A DNA stretch of 32,700 nt from a bacterium. GTDB taxonomy: Bacteria; Chloroflexota; Chloroflexia; Chloroflexales; Kallotenuaceae. Made by a program: the position numbers and the translations under genes. Positions 7,768 to 15,972 of the stretch are shown here, in pieces (position 1 is the stretch's first letter; each line of letters starts with the position of its first letter). The notes beneath the pieces were generated by a model. It was not told the origin of the DNA. It worked only from the letters and a program-made list of their open reading frames with translations, and searched no databases. The DNA lies in NCBI GenBank assembly GCA_016781505.1, contig JADDQF010000052.1, positions 1 to 32,700 on the forward strand. Reading direction: 5' to 3'.

Positions 7768-8718
7768 ATGGACCTTTTGGGTATTCATCATCTGACAGCG
7801 GTCTCGGCGCAGATCCGTGAGAATAAGCGCTTTTACACCCAGACGCTTGGCCTGCGGCTTGTCAAGCGCAGCGTTAATCAAGACGACGTCAGCGCCTACC
7901 ACCTGTTCTACGCCGACGCCAAGGGGACACCCGGCACAGACCTCACCTTTTTCGATTGGCCAGTCCCGCGAGAACGACGGGGCACGCGCTCGATCACGCG
8001 CACCCATCTGCGGGTAGCCGGGCTTGAAGCACTGCAGTGGTGGGCTCAGCACTTTCGAGAAACCGGGGTGACTGCCAACGAAATCGGGGAGCGCGATGGC
8101 CGTTTGATGCTCGATTTCGAGGATGGGGAAGGCCAGCGCCTCACGCTGATCGATGATGGTGGCGTTGGCGCTGCCTTTCCATGGGAGCCGAGCCCCGTTC
8201 CCGCCTCGTATCAGATCCGCGGTTTAGGCCCGATCATGCTGAGCGTGCCCGCGCTACACCCGACTGACACCATCCTGCAGCGAGTAATGAACATGCGACC
8301 GGTGCGTGAGTACGCGCATCCAGAACATGCTGGGGACACCGTGCATGTGTATGAGATGGGACCAGGTGGTGTTCACGCCGAGCTGCATGTTGCCGTTCAA
8401 CCCCATCTGCCTGTTGTACAGCCAGGTTCCGGTGGCGTCCATCACGTCGCGTTCCGCACACCGACCTTTGAAGAGTACGACGGCTGGGCCGACCACTTGA
8501 ATAGACTGAGTGTCCCAAACAGCGGCAAGGTGGATCGGTACTGGTTTCGCAGCCTGTACTTCCGCGAGCCGAACGGCATTCTGTTCGAGATTGCCTCGGA
8601 TGGCCCGGGCTTCGCAGTGGACGAGGACGAGGCCACGCTCGGCGAGAAGGTCGTGCTGGCACCTTTTCTGGAGCCACGGCGGGAAGCCATTGTGGCGAAC
8701 CTGAAGCCAATCGACTAA
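7768..8718 (+). CDS. Ring-cleaving dioxygenase, tandem paralogue
   Basis: This 316-residue protein is a clear paralogue of the preceding one, with the same two-module VOC fold. It has the same ligand motifs: LGIHHLTA at the start, GGVHHVAFR in the C-terminal module and [12 protein letters not shown] with the ligand Glu. The ribosome site GGGAGG lies between the two genes, so both are on one transcript. The two copies have diverged widely outside the motifs, which suggests different substrates or a hetero-oligomer rather than a recent duplication. It would protect the cell from quinones or degrade plant-derived aromatics. A weak AACAT/ATGTT stem follows the stop. Confidence 0.88.
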   Translation: MDLLGIHHLTAVSAQIRENKRFYTQTLGLRLVKRSVNQDDVSAYHLFYADAKGTPGTDLTFFDWPVPRERRGTRSITRTHLRVAGLEALQWWAQHFRETGVTANEIGERDGRLMLDFEDGEGQRLTLIDDGGVGAAFPWEPSPVPASYQIRGLGPIMLSVPALHPTDTILQRVMNMRPVREYAHPEHAGDTVHVYEMGPGGVHAELHVAVQPHLPVVQPGSGGVHHVAFRTPTFEEYDGWADHLNRLSVPNSGKVDRYWFRSLYFREPNGILFEIASDGPGFAVDEDEATLGEKVVLAPFLEPRREAIVANLKPID

Positions 8719-8867
8719 CATCCGGTATATGTTGTGTTTCGACGCTAAGCAACGTTAGGTGGCGCTGGGTGTCCCATTGCCCTACACGATACCCGACGAG
8801 CACTACAGGGCAAGACTACGGCGCTGAGTCCCCTACGGTGGCCGGTAAAAGCGCGCTAACATTGGCG

Positions 8868-9009
8868 TATAATGTTTGAAGCTGGATAGGCAGCGGTGAA
8901 GGGCTCGGTAATGTACGGGTGAGACTGATCGTCTCATGCTGGATTGCATTACCCGGTTGCCCTGGTAGCGAACTGGTCGTCGGCGCGGCCACTTTCATGG
9001 TGGCCGCGC
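8868..9009 (+). ncRNA. Candidate structured small RNA or leader
   Basis: TATAAT at 8868-8873 (with a poor -35, GTAAAA, 17 bases upstream) could start a transcript near 8880. The following sequence folds in a nested way. GGTAATG pairs with CATTACC around an inner TGAGAC/GTCTCA hairpin, and GGGC pairs with GCCC outside. At the end GCGCGGCCAC (8983-8992) and GTGGCCGCGC (9000-9009) form a perfect 10-bp stem followed by ACTTTCGTTGTTTT. I do not recognise a known RNA family. The layout of promoter, fold and terminator-like end is suggestive only. Confidence 0.25.
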
Positions 9010-9097
9010 ACTTTCGTTGTTTTGGATTGCGAGCCAGCAGGATCGGTTGTGGTGACGCTGAGAGCCTGGCCTGTGCATCGAGCGGCGCTGTTTATGA

Positions 9098-9118
9098 ATG
9101 GTATGCGACTCATACCAT
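9098..9118 (+). promoter_or_regulatory. Perfect 8-bp inverted repeat upstream of the acyltransferase fusion
   Basis: ATGGTATG (9098-9105) and CATACCAT (9111-9118) flank a five-base loop. The T-rich stretch CTTAACATTTTTTG follows, so it could be a terminator of an upstream transcript. Alternatively it is an operator beside a TTAACA -35-like element. It is about 180 bp before the start codon at 9299. Confidence 0.35.
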
Positions 9119-9298
9119 CTTAACATTTTTTGAATATGAATTTGGTATCCTTGCGGACTATGCGCGGCCACCTCGCCGCAGCTTGGCCTTGCATACGTCC
9201 TTTTATTAGGCAGTTCGGGTGCCGGGCGTGGGGTTGGCCATGGCCCAAGCCGGCAGCTATGTACGGTAAACCGCTTGTGTTTGAGGAAAACTTTCATC

Positions 9299-11920
9299 AT
9301 GTCGCGCGATCTGTCCTCGCCGCTTAGCTCGCCCGCTCAGGACGGCGAAGCGCGCCTCCCGTATATGCCAGGCCTTGACGGCCTGCGAGCGCTTGCGGTC
9401 ATCGCCGTGCTGCTCTACCACGCCGGCCTGCCGATCCAGGGTGGCTTTCTGGGCGTTGAAGTCTTTTTCGTAATCAGCGGCTTTTTGATTACGGCGCTGC
9501 TCCACGCTGAGTGGACCACCCACAAGCGGATCGATTTGCCTGGGTTCTGGCTGCGACGAGCACGCCGTCTGCTGCCCGCGCTCCTGTTTACCCTGCTCGG
9601 GACCGTGCTGATTGCCGCCTTGTTACTGGGGGGGGAGCGCAGCAACCTGGGCGCCGATCTGCTGGCCGGCCTTGGCTACGTGATGAACTGGCACCTGATC
9701 GCCAGCGGTCAGTCCTATTTCGATCCGCTTGTGCGTCCCTCGCTGCTGCAGCACCTGTGGTCGCTCGCGGTGGAAGAACAGTTTTACCTGCTGTGGCCCC
9801 TTATCTTCGTGGCTGGCATTCGTGTGCTGCGCCGCCGTGGCTTGTTGCTGCTAATTCTAGCCGCTGCCGTGGGGAGTTTGGCGCTGATGGCCGCTCTTTA
9901 CCGTCCGGGCAGCGATCCATCGCGGGTGTACTATGGTACCGATACGCGGGCTGGTGGTCTGCTGATCGGCGCTGCGCTGGCGCTATTGTGGACGCCAAAA
10001 AGCACTCCCGTTGCACATCCGGGTTGGTGGCGATGGCTCCTAAACGGCGGCGGGATCTTGGCGTTAGGCGCGCTGCTTGTCAGCTTTGTTGCCGTATCCG
10101 AACGGCATTCGCTGCTGTATCGTGGTGGCTTTGCGCTGATCGACCTTCTGAGCGTGGTGCTGATTCTCGCCGCAACGTATCCTGGCACCCGTTTGTTGCC
10201 GCAGCTCTTGGGGAGCTGGCCTTTACGGGTCATCGGTCTACGGTCGTATGGACTGTACCTGTGGCATTGGCCTATCTTCATGGTGACGCGCCCGTATCTT
10301 GACCTGCCGCTCGCCGGGCTGCCGCTGTTTGGTCTGCGTTTGTTGATCGTGGCTGCGTTGGTCGAAGTGTCGTATCGCTGCATCGAGCTGCCGGTGCGGC
10401 GCGGCTTTATCGAACGCATGTGGCGGCGCAGGGCGAGTGGGAAAGGGCAGCCCTTGCTGGGTTGGCCGCGTCCGGCTATGGCGCCTGTTGCCGTCCGCTG
10501 GCTGGGACTGCTGGTTCCGATGCTGGTGCTGCTGACTGCTGGCGCGGCATCGCTGCGCCTTGACATGCCCAGGACTGGAACAGGGCGGACAGCTGCGCCG
10601 CCACCAGGGAGCCGTAGCCAAGGTGAGTCAGGCCCAACGTCCGTTTCAAGGTTGGAACCGCTATCCGTGCCAGCGCGAACGCCAACCGTGGTCGGTGACA
10701 AGCCCGCAAGCCTGTCGAGCAATCTCGATGCGTCGGGATCGACAGAGCTGGGCGGTGAGCCAACGCCGATACCGACTGCGGCGGGCAGTGCGGCAACGTC
10801 GGTTTCAACTCCGTCGCCCACACCAACACCCGAACGACCCCAACCACTTGATCCGGCGCTGATCGCTCAGCTGCAGGCTGTGCTGGACAACACGCTGGCT
10901 GACGGCACGATCCCCGGTGGGGTATTGTCCGTCAGTATTCCGGGGTACGAGCCATGGAGCGGCGCGAGCGGTCTAGCCAATTCTGAGCAGGGTCGGTCGA
11001 TGGAGCCAGCTACCCTGATCCATCTTTCAAGTATTACCAAGATGTACACTGCGGTGGTGGTGCTGCAGCTCGTGGAAGAAGGGCAGATCGATCTGGACGC
11101 GCCGATCGGGACGTACCTGCCGGAGATTGTGCCTCTGGCTAATCGGACAACGGTGCGGCAGCTGCTGAGCCATACCTCCGGCATCTTTGATTACCTTGAA
11201 GACTCCCGCTTCTTTCTTGAAGCCTACCAGAATCCGGAACGGACCTACACAAGCGCTGAGCTGGTCGAAATGGTAGCGCCGTTTGGCGCGGCGTTCGAGC
11301 CGGGAACTGCGGGCGCTTGGAAATACTCCAGCACCAACTATGTCATCCTGGGCATGCTGGTGGAACAGGTTACCGGCCGGCCCATGGCGGAGCAGATGCG
11401 CCAGCGCATTTTTGAGCCGCTAGGGCTTGAGCATTCGTTTTTTGCGCCATACCAACCGGTGCAAGGCACGGTAGCGCAGGGCTATATCGGCACATCTGAC
11501 CGAGTGGATGTGTCGATGACCTTTGTGTTTGCTACGGGCAACATCGTAGCTACCGCCGGCGATCTGCGTCAGTTTGTTGATGCGCTCTTTGCCGGCCGAC
11601 TGCTCAATGCACAATCAATGGCGCTGATGACCAGCGTCGTAGACACCGGGGGAGCGTATGATATGCCCGAGCTGCACTATGGCTTGGGCCTGATGCAGGC
11701 GAACCTGGCGGTGGGCCCTGGACCAAACGGCGAGGAGCGCCCGGAGGCTTTGAGCGCTGTCCTCGGACATATCGGCGGCATCGCTGGTTCGCGCTCAGCG
11801 GTGTGGCATGTGCCGGCAAGCGGGATCACGATCGCGCTGGGCATGAACCAGGCTAACATCGATCCGAATGTGCTGGCCCGTGACACGTTGGAGGCGATTT
11901 TGACCTGGCAGGGCCAGTAG
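9299..11920 (+). CDS. Membrane acyltransferase-3 fused to a serine beta-lactamase-like domain
   Basis: This 873-residue protein has two catalytic parts. Residues ~20-375 form a multi-helix acyltransferase-3 (OafA/YrhL type), with GLDGLRALAV, LYHAG (His41) and GVEVFFVISGFLI (52-64). Such enzymes move acyl groups across the membrane onto cell-surface glycans. A transmembrane helix (~405-425) and a Ser/Pro/Thr-rich linker (~430-515, ending STPSPTPTPERP) lead to a class C beta-lactamase/DD-peptidase-like domain. Its motifs are Ser578-x-x-Lys581, Tyr676-Ser-Ser (usual form Tyr-x-Asn) and His824-Ile-Gly826. OafA-type proteins more commonly end in an SGNH domain, so this pairing is unusual. The outer domain would be extracytoplasmic and could be an esterase, deacylase or peptidase. 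The ATG at 9299 follows GAGGAA. Confidence 0.85.
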   Translation: MSRDLSSPLSSPAQDGEARLPYMPGLDGLRALAVIAVLLYHAGLPIQGGFLGVEVFFVISGFLITALLHAEWTTHKRIDLPGFWLRRARRLLPALLFTLLGTVLIAALLLGGERSNLGADLLAGLGYVMNWHLIASGQSYFDPLVRPSLLQHLWSLAVEEQFYLLWPLIFVAGIRVLRRRGLLLLILAAAVGSLALMAALYRPGSDPSRVYYGTDTRAGGLLIGAALALLWTPKSTPVAHPGWWRWLLNGGGILALGALLVSFVAVSERHSLLYRGGFALIDLLSVVLILAATYPGTRLLPQLLGSWPLRVIGLRSYGLYLWHWPIFMVTRPYLDLPLAGLPLFGLRLLIVAALVEVSYRCIELPVRRGFIERMWRRRASGKGQPLLGWPRPAMAPVAVRWLGLLVPMLVLLTAGAASLRLDMPRTGTGRTAAPPPGSRSQGESGPTSVSRLEPLSVPARTPTVVGDKPASLSSNLDASGSTELGGEPTPIPTAAGSAATSVSTPSPTPTPERPQPLDPALIAQLQAVLDNTLADGTIPGGVLSVSIPGYEPWSGASGLANSEQGRSMEPATLIHLSSITKMYTAVVVLQLVEEGQIDLDAPIGTYLPEIVPLANRTTVRQLLSHTSGIFDYLEDSRFFLEAYQNPERTYTSAELVEMVAPFGAAFEPGTAGAWKYSSTNYVILGMLVEQVTGRPMAEQMRQRIFEPLGLEHSFFAPYQPVQGTVAQGYIGTSDRVDVSMTFVFATGNIVATAGDLRQFVDALFAGRLLNAQSMALMTSVVDTGGAYDMPELHYGLGLMQANLAVGPGPNGEERPEALSAVLGHIGGIAGSRSAVWHVPASGITIALGMNQANIDPNVLARDTLEAILTWQGQ

Positions 11921-11925
11921 CTGCT

Positions 11926-11957
11926 CCGGTAGTGTTGAAGCGAAGAACACGTACCGG
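11926..11957 (+). terminator. Stem-loop between convergent genes
   Basis: CCGGTAGTGTT (11926-11936) pairs with AACAC (11946-11950) and TACCGG (11952-11957) with one bulged base and a nine-base loop; GTTGTTTCT follows. It lies six bases after the acyltransferase stop and before the convergent peptidase gene, a good intrinsic terminator for the plus strand. Confidence 0.6.
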
Positions 11958-12009
11958 GTTGTTTCTAGCTTCATAGCTGGTAGCACTTTGTGGTGGCTTC
12001 CCGCGTCGG

Positions 12010-12807
12010 CTACTGACCCTGCACCCACACCCGCCATTCCGCTTCCAAATCGGCAAACGACTTGCCGTACACCTGTGCGTAGTCCGCCGAGCCAGCCGCG
12101 CGACCGTGGCCACTCGCATACACCGCGGCTAGCGCCTCCTGTCCATATTGTTGCTCAAGAAACGCCACAAACGATGCCCAGTGGTCATAGATGGTGTTGC
12201 GCGTGGTTGTGCGGCAATTCCGGCCGAGGTCAACGGTTAAGGGCAAAATGGCGTTTTGGCGTACCTGTTCCCGCATCCGTGCTTGCCAGCGTGGCTCGCC
12301 GCCATCCGGCGTGCGCGCAAAATCGTCGCTCGCCACCATCGCCCAACCTTCCAGCAGGATCACGTCGGCGCTTTGCTGCACGCGATCCCCGAACCGTTCG
12401 CGCTGCAACTGATGGACAAGCTCGTGCGCCATGAGTGCTTGCAAACGGTCGAGGTCGGTGTTGGGCCCATAAAACAGCTGGATCTGCCGCTTCCCGGAAA
12501 AGGTTAGGCCCCGGATCGCGCAGGCACCACGCTGCGGCGGCAGTATGTCCACTCGCTCGCGCCCGTTAAAAGGCGTTCCAAAACGTTCGGCAACCACGGC
12601 CAGCGTTGGCTCCAGGCGTGCGATAAACTCCAGTGCCTCTTTGCGATGGAGCGAGCCTCGAGCCAACGTAACCATGAAGTGCTCGGTACGACGGACAAGC
12701 CTGGGCGCTCCACGCGCACCTTGCGGTAGGGAAGCGTGTCCAACTGCGGGTAGGGCAATGACGAGGCTCAGCACCACAGCGACGAATGCACGCACAGGAT
12801 AGGGCAT
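12010..12807 (-). CDS. Exported gluzincin-type metallopeptidase-like protein
   Basis: This 265-residue protein has a signal peptide (basic MPYPVR, then a hydrophobic stretch to about residue 25, AVGHA). It carries the zinc motif His128-Glu-Leu-Val-His132, with a likely third ligand Glu153 in LLEGWAMVAS. That spacing is typical of gluzincin (peptidase MA-like) enzymes. The N-terminal part (RTEHFMVTLARG) and the C-terminal YDHWASFVAFLEQQYG and SFADLEAEW segments match the layout of DUF-type peptidase_MA proteins. It would cut proteins or peptides outside the cytoplasmic membrane. The ATG at 12807 follows GGAGAAGGTG. It is convergent with the acyltransferase fusion. Its substrate is unknown. Confidence 0.78.
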   Translation of the reverse strand: MPYPVRAFVAVVLSLVIALPAVGHASLPQGARGAPRLVRRTEHFMVTLARGSLHRKEALEFIARLEPTLAVVAERFGTPFNGRERVDILPPQRGACAIRGLTFSGKRQIQLFYGPNTDLDRLQALMAHELVHQLQRERFGDRVQQSADVILLEGWAMVASDDFARTPDGGEPRWQARMREQVRQNAILPLTVDLGRNCRTTTRNTIYDHWASFVAFLEQQYGQEALAAVYASGHGRAAGSADYAQVYGKSFADLEAEWRVWVQGQ

Positions 12808-12982
12808 CACCTTCTCCTTTGGACGGGAACAGCGTTGGCCGTAGCATATCACCACAGCTTGTGCAGAACGGCAATGGCAAGCTCAATGCAGGCTGATTAT
12901 AGATACTTGACCGATCCCGTATGGCCGCTGTAAAACCCCGCAGTGGGATGATCATGTCAAGGTAGTGTGTTTTATCTTTACA

Positions 12983-13003
12983 TAATCAAAGACATATTGA
13001 TTA
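12983..13003. repeat. AT-rich inverted repeat between peptidase and GH43 genes
   Basis: TAATCAA (12983-12989) and TTGATTA (12997-13003) are perfect complements separated by seven bases. It lies just past the GH43 stop and about 175 bp upstream of the peptidase start. It could end the GH43 transcript or bind a regulator of the peptidase. No T-run follows. Confidence 0.35.
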
Positions 13004-13025
13004 CCATCTTGCTGCCGGCTTCTGC

Positions 13026-13997
13026 TCATCTACTCCCATCAATGGTCACGATCGAGCCATCGGGTCGATAGGTGAGCTCGGTGACCTTGGGGCTTCTCAA
13101 GTGTGTCCGTCCGCCGGAAAGCGAGGCGTCGTGGTAGAACAGATACCACTTTTCCTGGAACTTGACGATCGAATGGTGGGTGGTCCATCCGACGACCGGA
13201 GTTAGTAGCACCCCGCCATAGGTGAACGGGCCGTACGGATTGTCGCCTACCGCATATACGAGCAGGTGCGTGTCGCCCGTGGAGTACGAAAGATAGTATT
13301 TGCCGTTGTACGAGTGCAGCCAGACCGCTTCGAAAAATCGGCGGGCGTGATCCGTCGCCAAGATCGGGTTACCCTGCTGATCCAGGATGCGAATCTCGCG
13401 AACTGGCTCGGCAAAGCCGCGCATATCGTCGCGCAGCCGAGCTATGCGCGGACCAAGCGCCGGTTGGTCCGCATCCGGCTCCGGCGCGACATTGGGATTG
13501 TATGTGCCACTTTGCCAGCGCTGCAGCTGTCCACCCCACAGCCCACCAAAACACAGATAGAATTGACCGTCATGGTCTTCAAAAGCGCAAGGATCGATGC
13601 TGAAGCTCCCTTCGATTGGTTCCGGCTCGGCAGTGAACGGTCCGCTCGGCGAAGGACTGGTGGCGACGCCAATTCTGAAAATGTCTTGCTTATCTTTGGC
13701 TGGGAAATACAGGTAGTAGGTGCCGGCTTTGTACGCGGCGTCGTTGGACCACAATTGTCTCGCAGCCCAGGGGATGCCGTCGATATGTAACGCCACACCA
13801 TGATCCGTTACCTCACCTCCGACCCGGTCCAGCGAGAGCACGTGGTAGTCATGCATGTCGAAGTGGTCGCCCTCGTCGGTCTGGGGTGCGCCCGTGTCGA
13901 TATCATGTGACGGGTAGATGTAGAGCTTGCCGTCAAACACGTGCGCGCGCGGGTCGCCGAAGTACAGATGCGAGACCAAAGGTTGGGCTGTTGTCAT
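13026..13997 (-). CDS. Glycoside hydrolase family 43 (arabinosidase/xylosidase type)
   Basis: The 323-residue protein is a single five-bladed beta-propeller of family GH43, with the three catalytic acids in place. They are Asp15 (FGDPRAHVFDGKLYIYPSHD, general base), Asp135 (SIDPCAFEDHDG, pKa modulator) and Glu223 (FFEAVWLHSYNGKYYLSYS, general acid). Family members remove arabinose or xylose from plant arabinoxylan and its oligomers by inversion. There is no signal peptide and no carbohydrate-binding module, so it likely acts inside the cell on imported oligosaccharides. The divergent MFS permease could supply them. The ATG at 13997 follows GAAGG. A promoter is visible at 14044-14071. Substrate choice between arabinose and xylose cannot be made. 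Confidence 0.88.
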   Translation of the reverse strand: MTTAQPLVSHLYFGDPRAHVFDGKLYIYPSHDIDTGAPQTDEGDHFDMHDYHVLSLDRVGGEVTDHGVALHIDGIPWAARQLWSNDAAYKAGTYYLYFPAKDKQDIFRIGVATSPSPSGPFTAEPEPIEGSFSIDPCAFEDHDGQFYLCFGGLWGGQLQRWQSGTYNPNVAPEPDADQPALGPRIARLRDDMRGFAEPVREIRILDQQGNPILATDHARRFFEAVWLHSYNGKYYLSYSTGDTHLLVYAVGDNPYGPFTYGGVLLTPVVGWTTHHSIVKFQEKWYLFYHDASLSGGRTHLRSPKVTELTYRPDGSIVTIDGSR

Positions 13998-14014
13998 TGG
14001 GTACCTTCTTTCGT

Positions 14015-14071
14015 GCCGATTGCTCCCAGCATTGGTAAACCGAAGTATAATCGGCTTGCGGCTGCGGGCAA
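14015..14071 (-). promoter_or_regulatory. GH43 promoter with flanking inverted repeat
   Basis: On the minus strand TTGCCC (14066-14071), a 16-base spacer and TATACT (14044-14049) form a plausible promoter. GCCGATT (14015-14021) and AATCGGC (14049-14055) are perfect complements, one overlapping the -10 and the other in the leader, so they may be paired operator half-sites. The regulator is not known; a LacI gene lies 5 kb away. Confidence 0.45.
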
Positions 14072-14273
14072 ACGCCTGTGGTATTCACTCCGGCATTAAG
14101 GGCGTGTGAAACAGCCGTTGCCATCGGGTTGCTGCACGTGCTCCACTGATCAATTTCGGCAACCAGCGTTACCTCCCCGCATTCTGCCGCCCATTGTGGT
14201 CCCGTGCTTGCTAAGGATGCGCAGGCGGTGTTGTATTTGGTGCCACGGAAGAATAGGATACGCTATCTTGAAA

Positions 14274-15482
14274 ATGCCGATTCACATGCTCCGAACCGTG
14301 CCGGGATCGGTGTGGCTGAGCTGCAGCTACTTTTGGTATCTTGCCGCCATCGGCTGCCTTGGCCCCTATATCGGCTTGTACTATCGCCTGCTCCAGCTCA
14401 ACGGCATACAGATCGGGTTCTTGGTAGCAATCCCACCACTCGGAATCGCCGTGCTGGCACCACTTTGGGGCGGTTTTGCCGACACGTATAGTGCCCACCG
14501 GCTGGTGCTGCGCGCAACATTGCTGATTGCAGCACTGTCGGCCTTGTTGATCGCATGGACCACGAGCTTTGTGCCGCTGCTGCTGTTAACGGTCCTGCTT
14601 GCGAGCTGTTTGGCTGCTATTCCCGCGCTCCTGGACTCGTATGCAGTAACGATCAGCGAACGGAGCGGCCTGTCCTATGGGCAATTTCGGGTCTGGGGCA
14701 CGATTGGTTTTATTGTCGGGGTCTGGTTCGTCGGCTGGCAGATGGGCCAGAACATTTCGCACTTCTTTCTGCTGGCCTATACTGCGACCCTGCTGATAAC
14801 CTGCGGCGCGACCTTCGGCCTGCCCCCACTACGGCGCTCGTCAACGCAGCCGATGTGGGAATGTGTTTCGGAGATCCTGCATGATCGATCCGTCACGCTG
14901 GTGCTGCTGACAAGCTTTTTGGTTATTGGCAATGCTACCATGATGGGCAGCTATTTCGGCATTTATCTAACCGAGATTGGCGGCTCGATTAGGTTAGTGG
15001 GCACGGCGGCGGTGCTGGCGGCGGTCAGCGAAGTGCCGATCATGCTGTTTGGCCGACGATTCATCGAGCGCTTTTCAAGCCGTAAGATCTTGATCTTTGC
15101 GGTGGCCATGTACACCATTCGTTTGCTGCTGTACAGCCTTCCCCCTGCAGCAGCCTGGGTGGTCTGGGTGCAACTGTTGCACGGCATGTCGTTTGGGCTG
15201 TATCTGATGGCCTCGGTGACATTGGTGCATCAACTGGCAGGACGGGAGCGCGCGGCGACTGCCCAAGGATTGCTTAGCTCCTCGTCACAGGGGTTTGGCG
15301 CAATCACCGGGGCGCTGATTGGCGGCGTGCTTTTAGATCAAATGGGTGCAGTGGGCATTATGCGCGTGGCAAGCGTTGGCATGTTTGTGGCGCTGGCAAT
15401 CTGTCTTTGGGGTGGGCAGATCGTGATGGCGCGACGGGCTGCGACGAATTCTGTGCTCAAGCCCAGCCAAGAGCAGCGCTGA
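14274..15482 (+). CDS. MFS permease, probable sugar or oligosaccharide importer
   Basis: The protein (about 402 residues) has 12 predicted membrane helices and resembles the MFS_1-like group (sugar and nucleoside permease type) rather than drug exporters. Helix 1 begins SYFWYLAAIGCLGPYIGLYY and the loop after helix 2 reads GGFADTYSAHRLVLR. The start is uncertain: the frame is open from 14106, but the first ~55 residues are Cys/Arg-rich and unlike a transporter. I chose the ATG at 14274, preceded by GGAAGAATAGGA; another ATG is at 14286. TTGTAT and TAGGAT, 17 bases apart, lie just upstream as a possible promoter. Divergence from the GH43 gene suggests uptake of its substrate. Confidence 0.78.
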   Translation: MPIHMLRTVPGSVWLSCSYFWYLAAIGCLGPYIGLYYRLLQLNGIQIGFLVAIPPLGIAVLAPLWGGFADTYSAHRLVLRATLLIAALSALLIAWTTSFVPLLLLTVLLASCLAAIPALLDSYAVTISERSGLSYGQFRVWGTIGFIVGVWFVGWQMGQNISHFFLLAYTATLLITCGATFGLPPLRRSSTQPMWECVSEILHDRSVTLVLLTSFLVIGNATMMGSYFGIYLTEIGGSIRLVGTAAVLAAVSEVPIMLFGRRFIERFSSRKILIFAVAMYTIRLLLYSLPPAAAWVVWVQLLHGMSFGLYLMASVTLVHQLAGRERAATAQGLLSSSSQGFGAITGALIGGVLLDQMGAVGIMRVASVGMFVALAICLWGGQIVMARRAATNSVLKPSQEQR

Positions 15483-15512
15483 CCCACCTTGATGATGCGG
15501 TGTTCCGATTGA

Positions 15513-15674
15513 GCTGTCTTCGGCGGCACAAATGGAGACAGTACCTATAAATATGGCCGTACAACCTACAAAGTGTACGCGAGCTACAAGACGGCAGTCG
15601 TCCCTGCATCATTTGTTGCATCGGATACCACCAACCCGCGCTTGCTCACCGATGCCCAATTCGCCGCTCAGTAA
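15513..15674 (+). pseudogene. Possible C-terminal remnant of an unknown protein
   Basis: After a TGA at 15510-15512 a frame of 53 codons without a start codon runs to TAA at 15672. Its composition looks protein-like: FGGTNGDSTYKYG, RTTYKVYASYK, then PRLLTDAQFAAQ. The alternation of Tyr, Thr and Lys suggests beta-strands. I do not recognise the family. It may be the tail of a gene lost beside xylB, or chance. Confidence 0.2.
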
Positions 15675-15731
15675 GCGGCGATCTTGCACTGGTTGCCTGT
15701 AATGCCCTTGCGACACCCCCGGCAGCAACAA

Positions 15732-15757
15732 CCCCACGATCATGCATGATCGTGGGG
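15732..15757. terminator. 26-bp perfect palindrome between convergent genes
   Basis: CCCCACGATCATG and its exact complement meet head to head, giving a GC-ended stem with only a tiny loop. It lies between the ends of the convergent permease and xylulokinase genes, so it probably terminates both ways. T-runs are short, TTGTTG on the minus side. Confidence 0.5.
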
Positions 15758-15972
15758 CTGCGTAACGTATCTTCACGTTGGTGATGGAAGACCACGGAGC
15801 GCCAGAGGGCAGCTGTTTGTGACGCTGTGCATGTTTCCGCAGCAACAGGAGGGCCTAGGCCGACCGCTCCGCCAAGCGTGACAACCAGTCCTGCCTGTTT
15901 GAAGCGTAGTTGTTCGGTATGGTCAGTACGGCTGCTCGCGCTGTGGTGGGCTGTCGTAGCCCAGCCTTCCGA

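Larger units (their letters stand above)
8719..9298 (+). other. 580-bp intergenic region with several inverted repeats
   Basis: No convincing coding frame is present on either strand. The stretch contains a perfect TATAAT (8868-8873), nested stems at 8908-8950, a strong GC stem-loop at 8983-9009 and a perfect 8-bp inverted repeat at 9098-9118. It is either a long leader of the acyltransferase gene or holds an independent small RNA. Confidence 0.5.
15483..15972. other. 490-bp intergenic region
   Basis: The stretch between the permease and xylulokinase stops holds one short coding-like remnant (15513-15674) and a 26-bp perfect palindrome (15732-15757). The remainder shows no gene I can support; a 78-codon minus-strand frame at 15609-15845 has no family features. 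Confidence 0.5.

Noticed and set aside
8234-8803. A 189-codon minus-strand frame over the second dioxygenase
   Set aside because: It is antisense to a conserved enzyme, with Arg/Ser/Pro-rich composition and no ribosome site.
14106-14273. N-terminal extension of the sugar permease
   Set aside because: The extra ~55 residues are Cys- and Arg-rich, lack a helix pattern, and run through the intergenic promoter region.
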